Below are positions 1 to 8,597 of a DNA stretch of 64,000 nt, one piece after another. Source of the DNA: CAWFGW01 sp963815495. Lineage in GTDB: Bacteria > Bacteroidota > Bacteroidia > Cytophagales > JAAEPT01. A program made the position numbers and the translations under genes. The stretch is taken from contig CAWFGW010000030.1 of the NCBI GenBank assembly GCA_963815495.1, forward strand, positions 22,588 to 86,587, written 5' to 3'. The notes under the pieces are model-generated. The model searched no databases. It worked only from the letters and a program-made list of their open reading frames with translations, and was not told the origin of the DNA. The stretch's first letter is position 1. Every line of letters starts with the position of its first letter.

Positions 1-444
1 CATCCCCAATAGACCTGTTAAAATCATCCAAAAAGTAGCACCAGGACCACCTAATGAGATTGCAGCAGCTACTCCAGCAATATTTCCCAAACCAACTGTG
101 CCAGATAATGCGGCTGTTAATGCTTGAAAGTGTGTTACTTCTCCTTCATCGTCTTCACTACTATAATTCCCTTTAACAATACGTAATGCCAAAAGGAACG
201 ATCTTAAATTGATAAATTTAAAGTAGATGGTGAAAATTAATGCACCTATAAGAAGCCAAAGAATAATGAATGGGATTTTAACACCTCCTACTTCGAAGTA
301 GGCTAACACTACTGGTTCAACAAAGCCATAAACAAAACCATCAAATAACTCTGTAACCAGATTTCTCTTTTTAACGGCTTGTTCTGCAAATACAGACGTG
401 ATAGAAATTAAAACGAGTAATGTTGTGCTGGTAAGTCTCTTCAT
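1..444 (-). CDS. AGCS family sodium:alanine (amino acid) symporter, C-terminus outside window
   Basis: Partial gene: the start codon is at 444 and the reading frame runs open to the window edge without a stop. The 148 visible codons begin with a signal-like segment (MKRLTSTTLLVLISITSVFA). A first membrane helix follows, then the AGCS signature SGTVGLGNIAGVAAA and LGGPGATFWMILTG, which is the substrate- and sodium-site helix of alanine/glycine:cation symporters of the AlsT/DagA type. The family imports small neutral amino acids with Na+ in the inner membrane. The gene lies 3 bp after the RmlD-like gene, so it is probably the distal member of the holB-hemC operon. The N-terminal signal-like stretch before the first conserved helix is common in Bacteroidota members. 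Substrate cannot be told from this fragment. Confidence 0.88.
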   Translation of the reverse strand, partial: MKRLTSTTLLVLISITSVFAEQAVKKRNLVTELFDGFVYGFVEPVVLAYFEVGGVKIPFIILWLLIGALIFTIYFKFINLRSFLLALRIVKGNYSSEDDEGEVTHFQALTAALSGTVGLGNIAGVAAAISLGGPGATFWMILTGLLGM

Positions 445-447
445 AAT

Positions 448-1359
448 TTATAGTTCTAGTTTTTTCATTTGTTCATCCAAAATTTGGATTCCTTCTGTGA
501 AACTATGGGGTTTATATCCCAATTCTTTTCTTGCTTTATCGATTATAAACCCTGTTTTTGGAGGCCTTTTAGCTGTTTGAGAGAATTTGCTCCCATCAGT
601 TTCGGTTATAAATGATTTGTCAAGATTGAAATAATTAGCTGTGAAGATGGCCATTTGATAAGGGTTCAAAAAATCTTCCCCTGAAATATTATAGATGCCA
701 GTAGCATTATTTTTAGCAATTAAGAAACACCCTTGAGCCAAGTCTTCTGCGAGCGTAGGACTTCGCCATTGGTCGTTAACCACGTTTATTGGTTTTTTGT
801 TTTCGATGGAATTTTTTACCCAAAGGATGATGTTGGAACGACTCATACCTTCGCAGATGCCATAAACTAATACGGTTCTGGCAATAGCCCAAGGCGCTGT
901 GCATGACTGAACTATTTTTTCCGCTTTAAGTTTGCTTTCTCCATAATAACTTACAGGATTAGCCATCGCCTCTTCCGTATAAGGACCAGCCTCACCGTCA
1001 AAAATAAAGTCAGTAGAAAGGTGAATTAGGTGGATATTGAGCTTATTGCAGGCATTTACTAGATACTGAACGGCAGTTACATTTAATAAATCACATCCTT
1101 GTTTATCTTCTTCACACTGGTCGACATTTGTCATTGCTGCAGTGTTGATGATATAGTCAGGGCGGTATTTTTCTAAAACTTCATTCACATCACTTTCTTT
1201 TGTGATATCCATTTGAGCATAGGTATATCCTTCTTGAAAAATCATACGGTTTTCCCCACGTGCAGTAGCAATTAAATCATAGTCACTAGTAGCAATTAAG
1301 TGAACAAGTTTTTGACCTAAAAGTCCATTGGAGCCGGTAACTAAAATTTTCTTTTTCAT
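448..1359 (-). CDS. dTDP-4-dehydrorhamnose reductase (RmlD-like) SDR protein
   Basis: A 303-residue short-chain dehydrogenase/reductase of the extended type. The N-terminal Rossmann motif TGSNGLLGQ is at residues 8-16, STDFIFDG at 115-122, and the catalytic YxxxK is Y139-K143 within YYGESK. Family members use NAD(P)H to reduce dTDP-4-dehydrorhamnose in dTDP-rhamnose synthesis, but Bacteroidota carry many RmlD-like reductases outside sugar operons. No rmlA, rmlB or rmlC is seen nearby, so the substrate is uncertain. The start codon overlaps the stop of the upstream isomerase gene by one base, which implies translational coupling. Length and motifs are intact. Confidence 0.85.
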   Translation of the reverse strand: MKKKILVTGSNGLLGQKLVHLIATSDYDLIATARGENRMIFQEGYTYAQMDITKESDVNEVLEKYRPDYIINTAAMTNVDQCEEDKQGCDLLNVTAVQYLVNACNKLNIHLIHLSTDFIFDGEAGPYTEEAMANPVSYYGESKLKAEKIVQSCTAPWAIARTVLVYGICEGMSRSNIILWVKNSIENKKPINVVNDQWRSPTLAEDLAQGCFLIAKNNATGIYNISGEDFLNPYQMAIFTANYFNLDKSFITETDGSKFSQTAKRPPKTGFIIDKARKELGYKPHSFTEGIQILDEQMKKLEL

Positions 1360-1982
1360 TATTTATCGTAGGTATACCCGTAAAGTTTTGTGATTTTTTT
1401 TCGCTTGACTTCTTCCACCGTCACTGTCATAGTGATGTCTTTCATAGGTCTGTTCATCGCACCAGTTTCTGCATTTGCTATTTTATCAACGACTTCCATT
1501 CCTTTAATGATTATCCCAAACACGGTATAATGTCCATCTAGATGTGGAGTACCTTCTGAATTGTGTACGATGTAAAACTGCGAACCACTGGATTCTTGTT
1601 TTGGATTTACCATGTCACCTTTTCTTGCTGCTGCAAGTGCCCCCTTTACATGTTTGTAATTGGTGAATTCTGCGGGTATTGTGTAACCTGGTCCACCTTG
1701 ACCATCATCAGCAGGATTGTCATTTTTAGAATTAGGATCACCACCTTGAATCATAAAATCTTTGATTACGCGATGAAAGGTAGTGCTATCATAAAAGCCT
1801 TTTTTAACTAACTCGATGAAATTGGCTTTATGTTTTGGTGTTTCTTCAAATAAAATAAAAACCATATCACCATATGCTGTAGAGATGGTAACTACCGAGT
1901 CATATTTTTTCTTTTTTGGTGGTTTCGCTTCTGAAGTATAGCAAACTAAAAAAGCCAATAATATAAAAGTGAATCTTTTCAT
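1359..1982 (-). CDS. Exported cyclophilin-type peptidyl-prolyl cis-trans isomerase
   Basis: A 207-residue protein with a signal peptide (residues 1 to about 19) followed by a Lys-rich linker and a cyclophilin domain. The hallmark segments are FHRVIKDFMIQGGD (69-82), SGSQFYIVH (132-140) and HLDGHYTVFG (147-156), which form the active site and substrate channel. It catalyses cis-trans isomerisation of X-Pro bonds, here probably in the periplasm. It sits between hemC (9 bp upstream) and the RmlD-like gene (1-bp overlap). The C-terminus is slightly extended with a basic tail. No lipobox Cys follows the signal; the Cys in the hydrophobic region (residue 14) is not in a convincing lipobox. Confidence 0.9.
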   Translation of the reverse strand: MKRFTFILLAFLVCYTSEAKPPKKKKYDSVVTISTAYGDMVFILFEETPKHKANFIELVKKGFYDSTTFHRVIKDFMIQGGDPNSKNDNPADDGQGGPGYTIPAEFTNYKHVKGALAAARKGDMVNPKQESSGSQFYIVHNSEGTPHLDGHYTVFGIIIKGMEVVDKIANAETGAMNRPMKDITMTVTVEEVKRKKITKLYGYTYDK

Positions 1983-1991
1983 TGTTATGAT

Positions 1992-2909
1992 TTATAGTGT
2001 TTTTCGTATATCTTCTAATACTTTATCGCCACCCATGGCCATTATTTCTTTAGCTAGAGAAGTACCTAGTAATTCAGCATCTTGGATACGTGCTGTTAAC
2101 GTTTTTTTTAAGAAATTTTGTCCGTCTAAACTAACAATGCCACCATTAATAGTCAAGGTTTCGTTTTCAAGAGTACAGTTAGCAAACACAGGGATGCTAC
2201 AACCACCGTTTAAATATTTTAAATAAGCACGCTCGGCTTTTAAACATGATTCTGTGTATGAATCATTGCATGCTGCGCGTATTGCTTCTTTTTTTTCTTT
2301 ACTTAAGGATGTTGCAACTTCAATGGCAATGGTTCCTTGACCCACTGCAGGGATAAACTTTCTGAAAGGAAGTTTATAAGAGATATATTGATCCATTTCC
2401 ATTCGATGTACCCCAGCATAGGCTAACATAAGGGCATCACAATGTCCGTCTTGGAGTTTTTGGAAACGGGTTTGTAAATTACCCCGCATATCTACAATTT
2501 TTGCTTGTGGATAGAAATGCTTTAAAAAGGCCACTCTTCGTGTGGATGAAGTACCAATCACAATATCACCCTCAATGGATTTCGTTTTATCCATTGCAAC
2601 TAATACATCATTCACTTCTTCTCGCTTGGTAAAGGCAATGATTTCTAGGTCTGGTCCCAAATCAGATTGTAAATCTTTTGCTGAATGTACGGCAATATCT
2701 ACTTCACCACTTAACAACCCGTTTTCAAGCTCTTCAGTAAAAACGCCTTTACTGCCTATCTTCGATAAAGAACGATCAAGTATTTGGTCTCCTTTAGTAT
2801 CAAAAGAAACAATTTCTGTTTCCAGCCCTACATCTTGAAGAAGATGTTCAATGTGATAGGTTTGCCAAAGGGCTAATTTGCTTTTACGTGTTGCTATTCT
2901 AATTTTCAT
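1992..2909 (-). CDS. hemC: Hydroxymethylbilane synthase (porphobilinogen deaminase)
   Basis: A 305-residue cytoplasmic enzyme that polymerises four porphobilinogen molecules to hydroxymethylbilane in haem synthesis. Visible hallmarks are HSAKD (75-79, with the catalytic Asp79), GTSSTRR (119-125), RGNLQTR (142-148) and GGCSIP with Cys237, which binds the dipyrromethane cofactor covalently. Length is typical. It starts 4 bp after the delta' subunit gene, so the two are co-transcribed although functionally unrelated. No other haem gene is in the window. Confidence 0.97.
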   Translation of the reverse strand: MKIRIATRKSKLALWQTYHIEHLLQDVGLETEIVSFDTKGDQILDRSLSKIGSKGVFTEELENGLLSGEVDIAVHSAKDLQSDLGPDLEIIAFTKREEVNDVLVAMDKTKSIEGDIVIGTSSTRRVAFLKHFYPQAKIVDMRGNLQTRFQKLQDGHCDALMLAYAGVHRMEMDQYISYKLPFRKFIPAVGQGTIAIEVATSLSKEKKEAIRAACNDSYTESCLKAERAYLKYLNGGCSIPVFANCTLENETLTINGGIVSLDGQNFLKKTLTARIQDAELLGTSLAKEIMAMGGDKVLEDIRKTL

Positions 2910-2913
2910 GGAA

Positions 2914-4035
2914 TTAGGCTTTTAGCAAGGATGATAAGTTTAACGATAAATCTAAGAAAGTAATCTTAGGATTTGCATTTCTTTCCAAGTGGAAAAAGGC
3001 AGTATTTAAACTAGAGCTAAAAGCCATCATTTTATCCATCGTAATTACTTTAGAGAAGTTAGCGACAAATGTTTTTTCAGACTCTTTTAATCGAAGAAGC
3101 TGGTTTGAGTCGCTTTGAAATAAAAGCAGGTTACGCGTCATATTGATTCCAAACTGTAACAAGGCTTTTTGATTTGTCTTACTGAGTTTTTGAAAATCTT
3201 CAGAGAGAGTGACTAGTTCGGTTAGGTTCCGCGTAAAGCACAGTCGCATCCATGTTTGAAAAAGTTCGTTGCTATCACTTTCTTCCCCAAAACAAAGCTT
3301 TAGGGCTTCATTAACATTGTTTTGCTCCAGTTGGGAAGCATGTAAGGCTTGCTCTTCGGTGATTCCAAATGTCTTTTGAAGTGTTTCAGAAACTTCATTG
3401 GCTTGGTAAGTGGGGATGGTAACTATTTGTGTTCTCGATATGATGGTAGCCAAATTGCTTTCCAAACTGTTAGAGATGAGTAGGAAAAGCGTTTTTTCTG
3501 GAGGCTCTTCTAAAATTTTTAAGATGGAGTTTGCGGCTGCCTGATTCATCATTTCTGGAAGCCAGATGAATACCATTTTGTATTCACCTTCAAATGCTTT
3601 TAAAGAAATGTTTTTGACAATATTCCTGCTTTCATCTACCGAAATAATACACTGTTTATTTTCTGCTTGAATAAAGTTGGCCCAGTCTGGTAAAGAACTG
3701 TAGGGATTTTGACTCAAAAAAGAACGCCAGTTAGCAATAATTTCTGCGCGTTGTTTGTCTTTATCTCCTGAACCTAATGAGTAACTTGGAAAGACATATT
3801 GTACATCAGGATGAATATGCTTTTGCATTTTTATACAAGAAGAGCATACACCACAAGAATCATTAATATTTCTATTTTCACAGTTAATGTACGATGCATA
3901 AGCAAGGGCCATAGCCATGTTGGCTGATCCCGTGGTACCCAAGAACATTTGTGCGTGAGCAACATGCGAATCAGCGACTGATTGAATCAGTGATTGTTTA
4001 ACATGAGACAGACCTACGATTTGTGAAAATTGCAT
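2914..4035 (-). CDS. holB: DNA polymerase III delta' subunit
   Basis: A 373-residue clamp-loader subunit. The N-terminal AAA-like domain has a degenerate P-loop region (GTTGSANMAMA) without the GKT, as expected for delta'. A zinc module is formed by Cys52, Cys61, Cys64 and Cys67 (CGVCSSC). The segment KILEEPPEKTLFLL is the conserved sensor region of the gamma/delta' family. Delta' opens and loads the sliding clamp as part of the clamp-loader ATPase. It is the first gene of the minus-strand operon running toward position 1. Its ATG lies only 7 bases after a perfect TATATTTG box, so its leader may be very short or absent. Confidence 0.92.
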   Translation of the reverse strand: MQFSQIVGLSHVKQSLIQSVADSHVAHAQMFLGTTGSANMAMALAYASYINCENRNINDSCGVCSSCIKMQKHIHPDVQYVFPSYSLGSGDKDKQRAEIIANWRSFLSQNPYSSLPDWANFIQAENKQCIISVDESRNIVKNISLKAFEGEYKMVFIWLPEMMNQAAANSILKILEEPPEKTLFLLISNSLESNLATIISRTQIVTIPTYQANEVSETLQKTFGITEEQALHASQLEQNNVNEALKLCFGEESDSNELFQTWMRLCFTRNLTELVTLSEDFQKLSKTNQKALLQFGINMTRNLLLFQSDSNQLLRLKESEKTFVANFSKVITMDKMMAFSSSLNTAFFHLERNANPKITFLDLSLNLSSLLKA

Positions 4036-4042
4036 AAACGCT

Positions 4043-4050
4043 CAAATATA
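4043..4050 (-). promoter_or_regulatory. Candidate -7 promoter box for holB operon
   Basis: On the minus strand the sequence TATATTTG matches the Bacteroidota -7 consensus TAnnTTTG exactly and ends 7 bases before the holB ATG. No convincing -33 TTTG is found at the expected distance, and the implied leader is only a few bases, so this is a candidate only. Confidence 0.35.
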
Positions 4051-4101
4051 TGCCTATTTTGATAGAAGAAAAAATACAAGGGGAAAGGGGGTAGAAAGAA
4101 A

Positions 4102-4124
4102 AAAAGCGGCCATTGGCCGCTTTT
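4102..4124 (-). terminator. Rho-independent terminator of the bamA-ompH operon
   Basis: A perfect 10-bp stem (AAAAGCGGCC / GGCCGCTTTT) with a 3-base loop lies 6 bases after the stop of the second OmpH gene. On the minus strand it is followed by a run of T. It ends the long envelope operon and separates it from the holB operon read in the same direction. Confidence 0.88.
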
Positions 4125-4129
4125 AATTT

Positions 4130-4684
4130 TTAGTTTTGCTCTAGTTCTTTTTTCAGTTCCTCTGAAACCGGAATGCCTAACTTTTCAAATATTTTCAGCG
4201 TTAGGTTATCTCCTTTTGATTTTGCATATAAAACAATGGATGTACCATTGCTAGTCGAACCATTGAATACATAGTCATATCCATTTTCTTTCGCGACTGC
4301 TTCGATAGCTGCTTCAATTTCGTCCAAAACAGGTGCTAACAATGTTTCTTGCTTTTGCATTAACTTCATTTGTGCATTGTTTTGCATATCCTCAATTCTA
4401 TTTTGAGCATCTTGAAGTTCTTTTTGCTTATCAGCTTTTACAATGTCAGACATCATCGCTTCCCCTTTTTGATACTGAGCCACTCTTGCTTGAAATTCCT
4501 GAGTTTGTGTTTGGATGTCTTTTCTATACTGATTAGTTAATGTTTCAATCTCTGATTGAATTTCTTTCATTTTAGGATGTGATTCCAAAATGAACTCTAC
4601 ATTGGTGTAAGCTAATTTTAAGCCTTGAGCGTGAATACTTAACGATGCGATAGCTAATACTGCTGTTACTAATATCTTTTTCAT
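4130..4684 (-). CDS. OmpH/Skp family periplasmic chaperone (distal copy)
   Basis: A 184-residue protein with a signal peptide (about residues 1-19) and the OmpH beginning LKLAYTNVEFIL. A long Gln/Lys/Glu-rich coiled coil follows (about residues 40-125), then a C-terminal strand segment around YDYVFNGST. Skp-type trimers hold unfolded outer-membrane proteins in the periplasm on the way to BAM. It lies 11 bp after a paralogue and downstream of bamA, the usual Bacteroidota order. It is the last gene before the terminator at 4102-4124. The two paralogues differ enough to suggest an old duplication. Confidence 0.9.
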   Translation of the reverse strand: MKKILVTAVLAIASLSIHAQGLKLAYTNVEFILESHPKMKEIQSEIETLTNQYRKDIQTQTQEFQARVAQYQKGEAMMSDIVKADKQKELQDAQNRIEDMQNNAQMKLMQKQETLLAPVLDEIEAAIEAVAKENGYDYVFNGSTSNGTSIVLYAKSKGDNLTLKIFEKLGIPVSEELKKELEQN

Positions 4685-4695
4685 ATCTGTGTTAT

Positions 4696-5232
4696 TTATC
4701 TTTTATTATCTATGGTGTCTGTTTTATCTCCTAATCCTAATTCTTCTAATACATAATCTGTATAGTCGTGTGTTGGGTTGGTGTAAATCATGACTAAATC
4801 TGAAGCTTTGTCAAATACGACTTGCAAATGATGACCCTGTGCTACTTTTTTAACGGCAGCAAACACTTTGTCTTGTACTGGTTTTATTAATTCTTGGCGT
4901 TTCAAGAAAACAAGACCTTCAAAGCCAAATATTTTTTTTTGGTATTCTTTAATCTCTTTTTCCTTTTGCATGATTTGATCTTGCCGCTTTTGCTTCATTT
5001 CTTCGGTGAGAAGAATCTCTTCTTTTCTAAAAGCATTGAACATCGAATCAAGAGAAGCATATTTTCCTTCAATCTCCTTTTGATAGGTTATTGAAATTTT
5101 ATCTATCTCTTTTTGAGCTTCAGCATATTCTGGGACTTTTTTGAGCACATACTCGGTGTCAACATATCCAAATTTTTGAGCGCTTACTTGAAATGCCCAA
5201 ACCGTAAGTAATACAATGATTAGTTTTTTCAT
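4696..5232 (-). CDS. OmpH/Skp family periplasmic chaperone (proximal copy)
   Basis: A 178-residue exported protein with a signal peptide (residues 1-18, ending VSA), then QKFGYVDTEYVLKKVPEY, the family's N-terminal strand and helix. A long charged coiled coil runs from about residue 40 to 110, and the C-terminal part contains VVFDKASDLVMIY. It probably acts as a trimeric holdase for outer-membrane barrel proteins. It follows bamA by 14 bp and precedes a second ompH gene by 11 bp. Two OmpH genes after bamA is a common arrangement in this phylum. Confidence 0.9.
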   Translation of the reverse strand: MKKLIIVLLTVWAFQVSAQKFGYVDTEYVLKKVPEYAEAQKEIDKISITYQKEIEGKYASLDSMFNAFRKEEILLTEEMKQKRQDQIMQKEKEIKEYQKKIFGFEGLVFLKRQELIKPVQDKVFAAVKKVAQGHHLQVVFDKASDLVMIYTNPTHDYTDYVLEELGLGDKTDTIDNKR

Positions 5233-5246
5233 GATTAAAGCTGTTT

Positions 5247-7775
5247 TTAACGTAACATTTGACCAATTGTGAAGTGGAATTGACCGCCATTTACACCCGG
5301 CTTGCCTTCTATTTCATCTATACCATTACCCCAATCAAAACCAATTAAACCAAATGCGGGCATAAATATTCGGACACCCATACCATAAGAACGTTTGATG
5401 TCAAAAGGATTTACATTGCTATATTGGCTCCAGTTATTACCACCTTCCATAAAGGTTAAAGCATAAATAGTTGCAGCATTGCCCATTACAATAGGATAAC
5501 GCAATTCCATTACAAATTTATTATAAAGTACCCCATCACTTCCATCACTTCCTACGATAGTATTGTTTCCATAACCTCTGAGACCAATAATATCAGTTCC
5601 GAAATAGAAGCTTGACCCTGCTCCTGAAAGACCATCACCACCGACTTTAAATCGTTCAAAAGGCCCAACTCCAAGTTGACTATTATATGAGCCAATAAAC
5701 CCGAAATGTGAACGAAGGTTAAGAACAAGCGGGTGTTGTTTTTTTTGATCTCCCAAGTCAAACCCTGTGCCAGTTTTTCTATTATGTGTCAATCTAAAGA
5801 ACCAACTATTGTCAAACATCCATTTATGGTATTCAATAAATCCTTCATGTAATGGTTTATCAATTTTTGATTTATCGAAAAGGGAGTAAGGAGGAGTAAA
5901 TGCTCCGCTTAATGAGATAGTAGAACCCGTTGTAGGATATAGTGGTTGATCCAAATCGTTTCTAGAAATCGTGGCGGTATAAGCTAAGTTATTTGCACTA
6001 CAATTTATACAGTCTTGATTGATTTGAAAATTATTTACATCATAATTAAGTAGTGACAGCGTATGTCGTAAGGTAAAGTTGTCATCAGGCCATTTCAGGC
6101 GTTTTCCTATACTTACCGAAATTGCGTTTACAGAAAATTGTCCTGTTTTGGTACCTTCGTTATTAAATCTTCTTTGTTCGTTTCTACTTAGGTTTACAGA
6201 GAATGAAATTGGTTTTTTACCACCTAACCAAGGTTCTGTAAATCCCAAAGAGTAAGCTCTAAACCCAAAATTTGCCTGAAATCGTATTGAAAGTTGTTGA
6301 CCATCACCCGTTGGTAGAGGACTCCATGATTTAGGTTTTGGGATATTTCTTATTGAGAAATTGTTAAAAGATAGACCTAGCGAACCAACAAAACCTACGG
6401 CACCACCCCAACCGCCAGAAAGTTGCAGCTGGTCACTTGGCTTTTCAACTAAAGAATACTCTACGTCTACGGTTCCATCTTGTGGGTTTGGTTTAGGGTT
6501 TATACCGATGGATTGTGGATCAAAATATCCCAGGGTTGATAATTCTCGCTGGGTTCTGATTAGATCAGATCGTCTGAATTTTTCCCCAGGAATAGTCCGT
6601 AGTTCTCGGATAATTACATGGTCATTTGTTTTGGTGTTACCAGTAACAGATACACGGTTGATCGTGGCTTGTTGCCCTTCAAAAATTCGCATTTCGATAT
6701 CAATGCTATCACCATCTATGGCAATTTCAACAGGATTAATATTAAAAAACAGATAACCGTAATCCATATATAAGGAACTAATATCCAAACCTTGGGGATT
6801 AAAATTTAGTCGCGTATCTAATAGTTGTTTATTATATACATCTCCTTTTTTAATGGATAAAACTCTGCTTAAAGTATCTGCACTATATTTGTAATTTCCT
6901 GTCCAGGTTATGTCTCTGAAGTAATATTTTCTACCTTCTTCAATGTGAATATCAATATTAAGATGTTTATCATCCACCTGATAAACTGAATCTGCGATAA
7001 TTTTAGCATCCCGCATTCCCAAGTTGTTGTAATAGGCAATCAATTTTTGTTTATCTAGTTTATAATCGTCTTTGACATATTTAGATCGTTTAAAAATTCG
7101 GATAAACTTCTTTTGTTTGGTCTCTTTCATTTTTTTCCTAAGTTTTTTAGGATCTACTTTTTCGACACCAATGAAATTGATTTTTTTAATTTTTAACTTT
7201 TCGCCTTTGTCTACATCATATTTTAAGATAATGTGGTTGTCTAGCGCAGTGTCTTGATATTGTGTTACACCTACTTCAGTTCCGTAATAGCCTTTTTCCT
7301 CATAAAAATCATATACTTTATTAGTGGTGTTTTTTATTAAAGCGTCAGAAATTTTTTGGCCAGTAATAAAACCAAATTGCTCTCTTAAATCTTTTGAATG
7401 CCCTTTTTTAATTCCTTCAAGATAAAATTTGGAAAGACGGGGGCGTTCTTTTAAGTAGATTTCAAGAAAAATATTTTTGCCTTCTACCTTCGTGATATAG
7501 ATTTGAATATCACCAACCAATTGTTGTTTCCAAAGTTTTTTTAATGCGTTAGTTATCGCATCGCCAGGAATGGTAACTTCATCACCTTCTTTTAAGCCAC
7601 TTAAAGAGATGATGGTATTTTTATCTAAGTATTCTACACCACTTACAGTGATCTCTTTGATAATATATTTTTGAGGGTTGGCATAACTAATTCTAATCAA
7701 ATCCTGCTCTTGAGCACGTAGGTTAGAAAATAGGCCAAAAATGAATATTCCAATTACAAAAAGCTTACTTCTCAT
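5247..7775 (-). CDS. bamA: Outer membrane protein assembly factor BamA
   Basis: An 842-residue precursor with a signal peptide (residues 1-21). A series of POTRA modules spans to about residue 450, for example SVTGNTKTNDHVIIRELRT and RISYANPQKYIIKEITVSG. A C-terminal 16-strand barrel starts near LSGGWGGAVGFVGSLGLSF. The loop motif LRGYG near residue 730 corresponds to the VRGF/Y motif of Omp85 proteins. The last residues (FHFTIGQMLR) resemble a barrel terminal strand. It inserts beta-barrel proteins into the outer membrane. Its start overlaps the end of uppS by 4 bp, and two Skp-type chaperones follow. Confidence 0.96.
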   Translation of the reverse strand: MRSKLFVIGIFIFGLFSNLRAQEQDLIRISYANPQKYIIKEITVSGVEYLDKNTIISLSGLKEGDEVTIPGDAITNALKKLWKQQLVGDIQIYITKVEGKNIFLEIYLKERPRLSKFYLEGIKKGHSKDLREQFGFITGQKISDALIKNTTNKVYDFYEEKGYYGTEVGVTQYQDTALDNHIILKYDVDKGEKLKIKKINFIGVEKVDPKKLRKKMKETKQKKFIRIFKRSKYVKDDYKLDKQKLIAYYNNLGMRDAKIIADSVYQVDDKHLNIDIHIEEGRKYYFRDITWTGNYKYSADTLSRVLSIKKGDVYNKQLLDTRLNFNPQGLDISSLYMDYGYLFFNINPVEIAIDGDSIDIEMRIFEGQQATINRVSVTGNTKTNDHVIIRELRTIPGEKFRRSDLIRTQRELSTLGYFDPQSIGINPKPNPQDGTVDVEYSLVEKPSDQLQLSGGWGGAVGFVGSLGLSFNNFSIRNIPKPKSWSPLPTGDGQQLSIRFQANFGFRAYSLGFTEPWLGGKKPISFSVNLSRNEQRRFNNEGTKTGQFSVNAISVSIGKRLKWPDDNFTLRHTLSLLNYDVNNFQINQDCINCSANNLAYTATISRNDLDQPLYPTTGSTISLSGAFTPPYSLFDKSKIDKPLHEGFIEYHKWMFDNSWFFRLTHNRKTGTGFDLGDQKKQHPLVLNLRSHFGFIGSYNSQLGVGPFERFKVGGDGLSGAGSSFYFGTDIIGLRGYGNNTIVGSDGSDGVLYNKFVMELRYPIVMGNAATIYALTFMEGGNNWSQYSNVNPFDIKRSYGMGVRIFMPAFGLIGFDWGNGIDEIEGKPGVNGGQFHFTIGQMLR

Positions 7776-8530
7776 CTACTAACAGTCTCTGTCTTTAACT
7801 GATCTCCCGTTTTGCCAAATCTTCGCTCTCTTGATTGATAATCACGAAGAGCTTCTTCCAAATGTTGTTTTCTAAATTCTGGCCACAAAGTTTCGGTGAT
7901 ATATATTTCCGAATATGCGATTTGCCAAAGTAGAAAATTACTAATCCTAAATTCGCCACTAGTCCGAATTATTAACTCAGGATCAGGCATTTTTGCCGTT
8001 GATAAATGGTCTTGAATCAGTTGTTCGTTTATTTGATTTGGTGTCAATTCACCATTTACTATTTCTTGTGCAATGCTTTTAACAGCATTTATAATATCCC
8101 ATCTCCCACTATAGCTAAGTGCTAAAGTTAGTGTCATAGATTTATTATGAGCTGTTTGATTAATTACCTCAAACAGCGTTTTTTTACAATTTTCGGGCAA
8201 ACGTGTGATATCTCCGATAAAGTTAAGTCGGATGTCATTTTGTTGAAGATTGTCCGTTTCGTTTACAATACTTTGTACCAATAACTCCATTAAAGCATTT
8301 ACTTCTTCAATTGGTCGGTTCCAGTTTTCTGTTGAAAAGGCGTAGAGTGTAAGATATTTAACACCTAATTCACGACACCCTTCAACGGTATCTTTAACGG
8401 CATTAACACCATTCTGATGACCAAAAACACGCTCCTTTCCAGCTTTTTGAGCCCAACGACCATTCCCATCCATGATTACGGCAATGTGTTTTGGAATTTT
8501 GTGTGTATCAATTTTGATCTTCTGGTTCAT
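7772..8530 (-). CDS. uppS: Isoprenyl transferase (undecaprenyl diphosphate synthase)
   Basis: A cis-prenyltransferase that makes the C55 lipid carrier for cell-wall and surface glycans from IPP and FPP. From the start I prefer (8530) it has 252 residues. The motif MDGNGRW at residues 20-26 contains the catalytic Asp, and the C-terminal RTSGEFRISNFLLWQ and TLWPEF segments are typical. An in-frame ATG at 8560 would add ten residues but lies within the T-run of the hairpin just upstream, so the internal start is more likely. The gene overlaps bamA by 4 bp. The order DUF6089-uppS-bamA-ompH is widely conserved in Bacteroidota, including Porphyromonas gingivalis. Confidence 0.95.
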   Translation of the reverse strand: MNQKIKIDTHKIPKHIAVIMDGNGRWAQKAGKERVFGHQNGVNAVKDTVEGCRELGVKYLTLYAFSTENWNRPIEEVNALMELLVQSIVNETDNLQQNDIRLNFIGDITRLPENCKKTLFEVINQTAHNKSMTLTLALSYSGRWDIINAVKSIAQEIVNGELTPNQINEQLIQDHLSTAKMPDPELIIRTSGEFRISNFLLWQIAYSEIYITETLWPEFRKQHLEEALRDYQSRERRFGKTGDQLKTETVSR

Positions 8531-8563
8531 AATCCCTAGAAATTGGGCTGCAAGGTACAAAAA

Positions 8564-8584
8564 AAAGCTTCTTTAAGAAGTTTT
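8564..8584 (-). terminator. Hairpin with T-run between the porG-like gene and uppS
   Basis: A 9-bp stem (one G-T pair) with a 3-base loop is followed on the minus strand by eight T. It lies after the DUF6089 gene ending at 8598 and before uppS. It has the form of an intrinsic terminator or attenuator, which could lower expression of uppS-bamA-ompH relative to the upstream genes or separate the units. Confidence 0.55.
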
Positions 8585-8597
8585 TATTAAGGCATAT

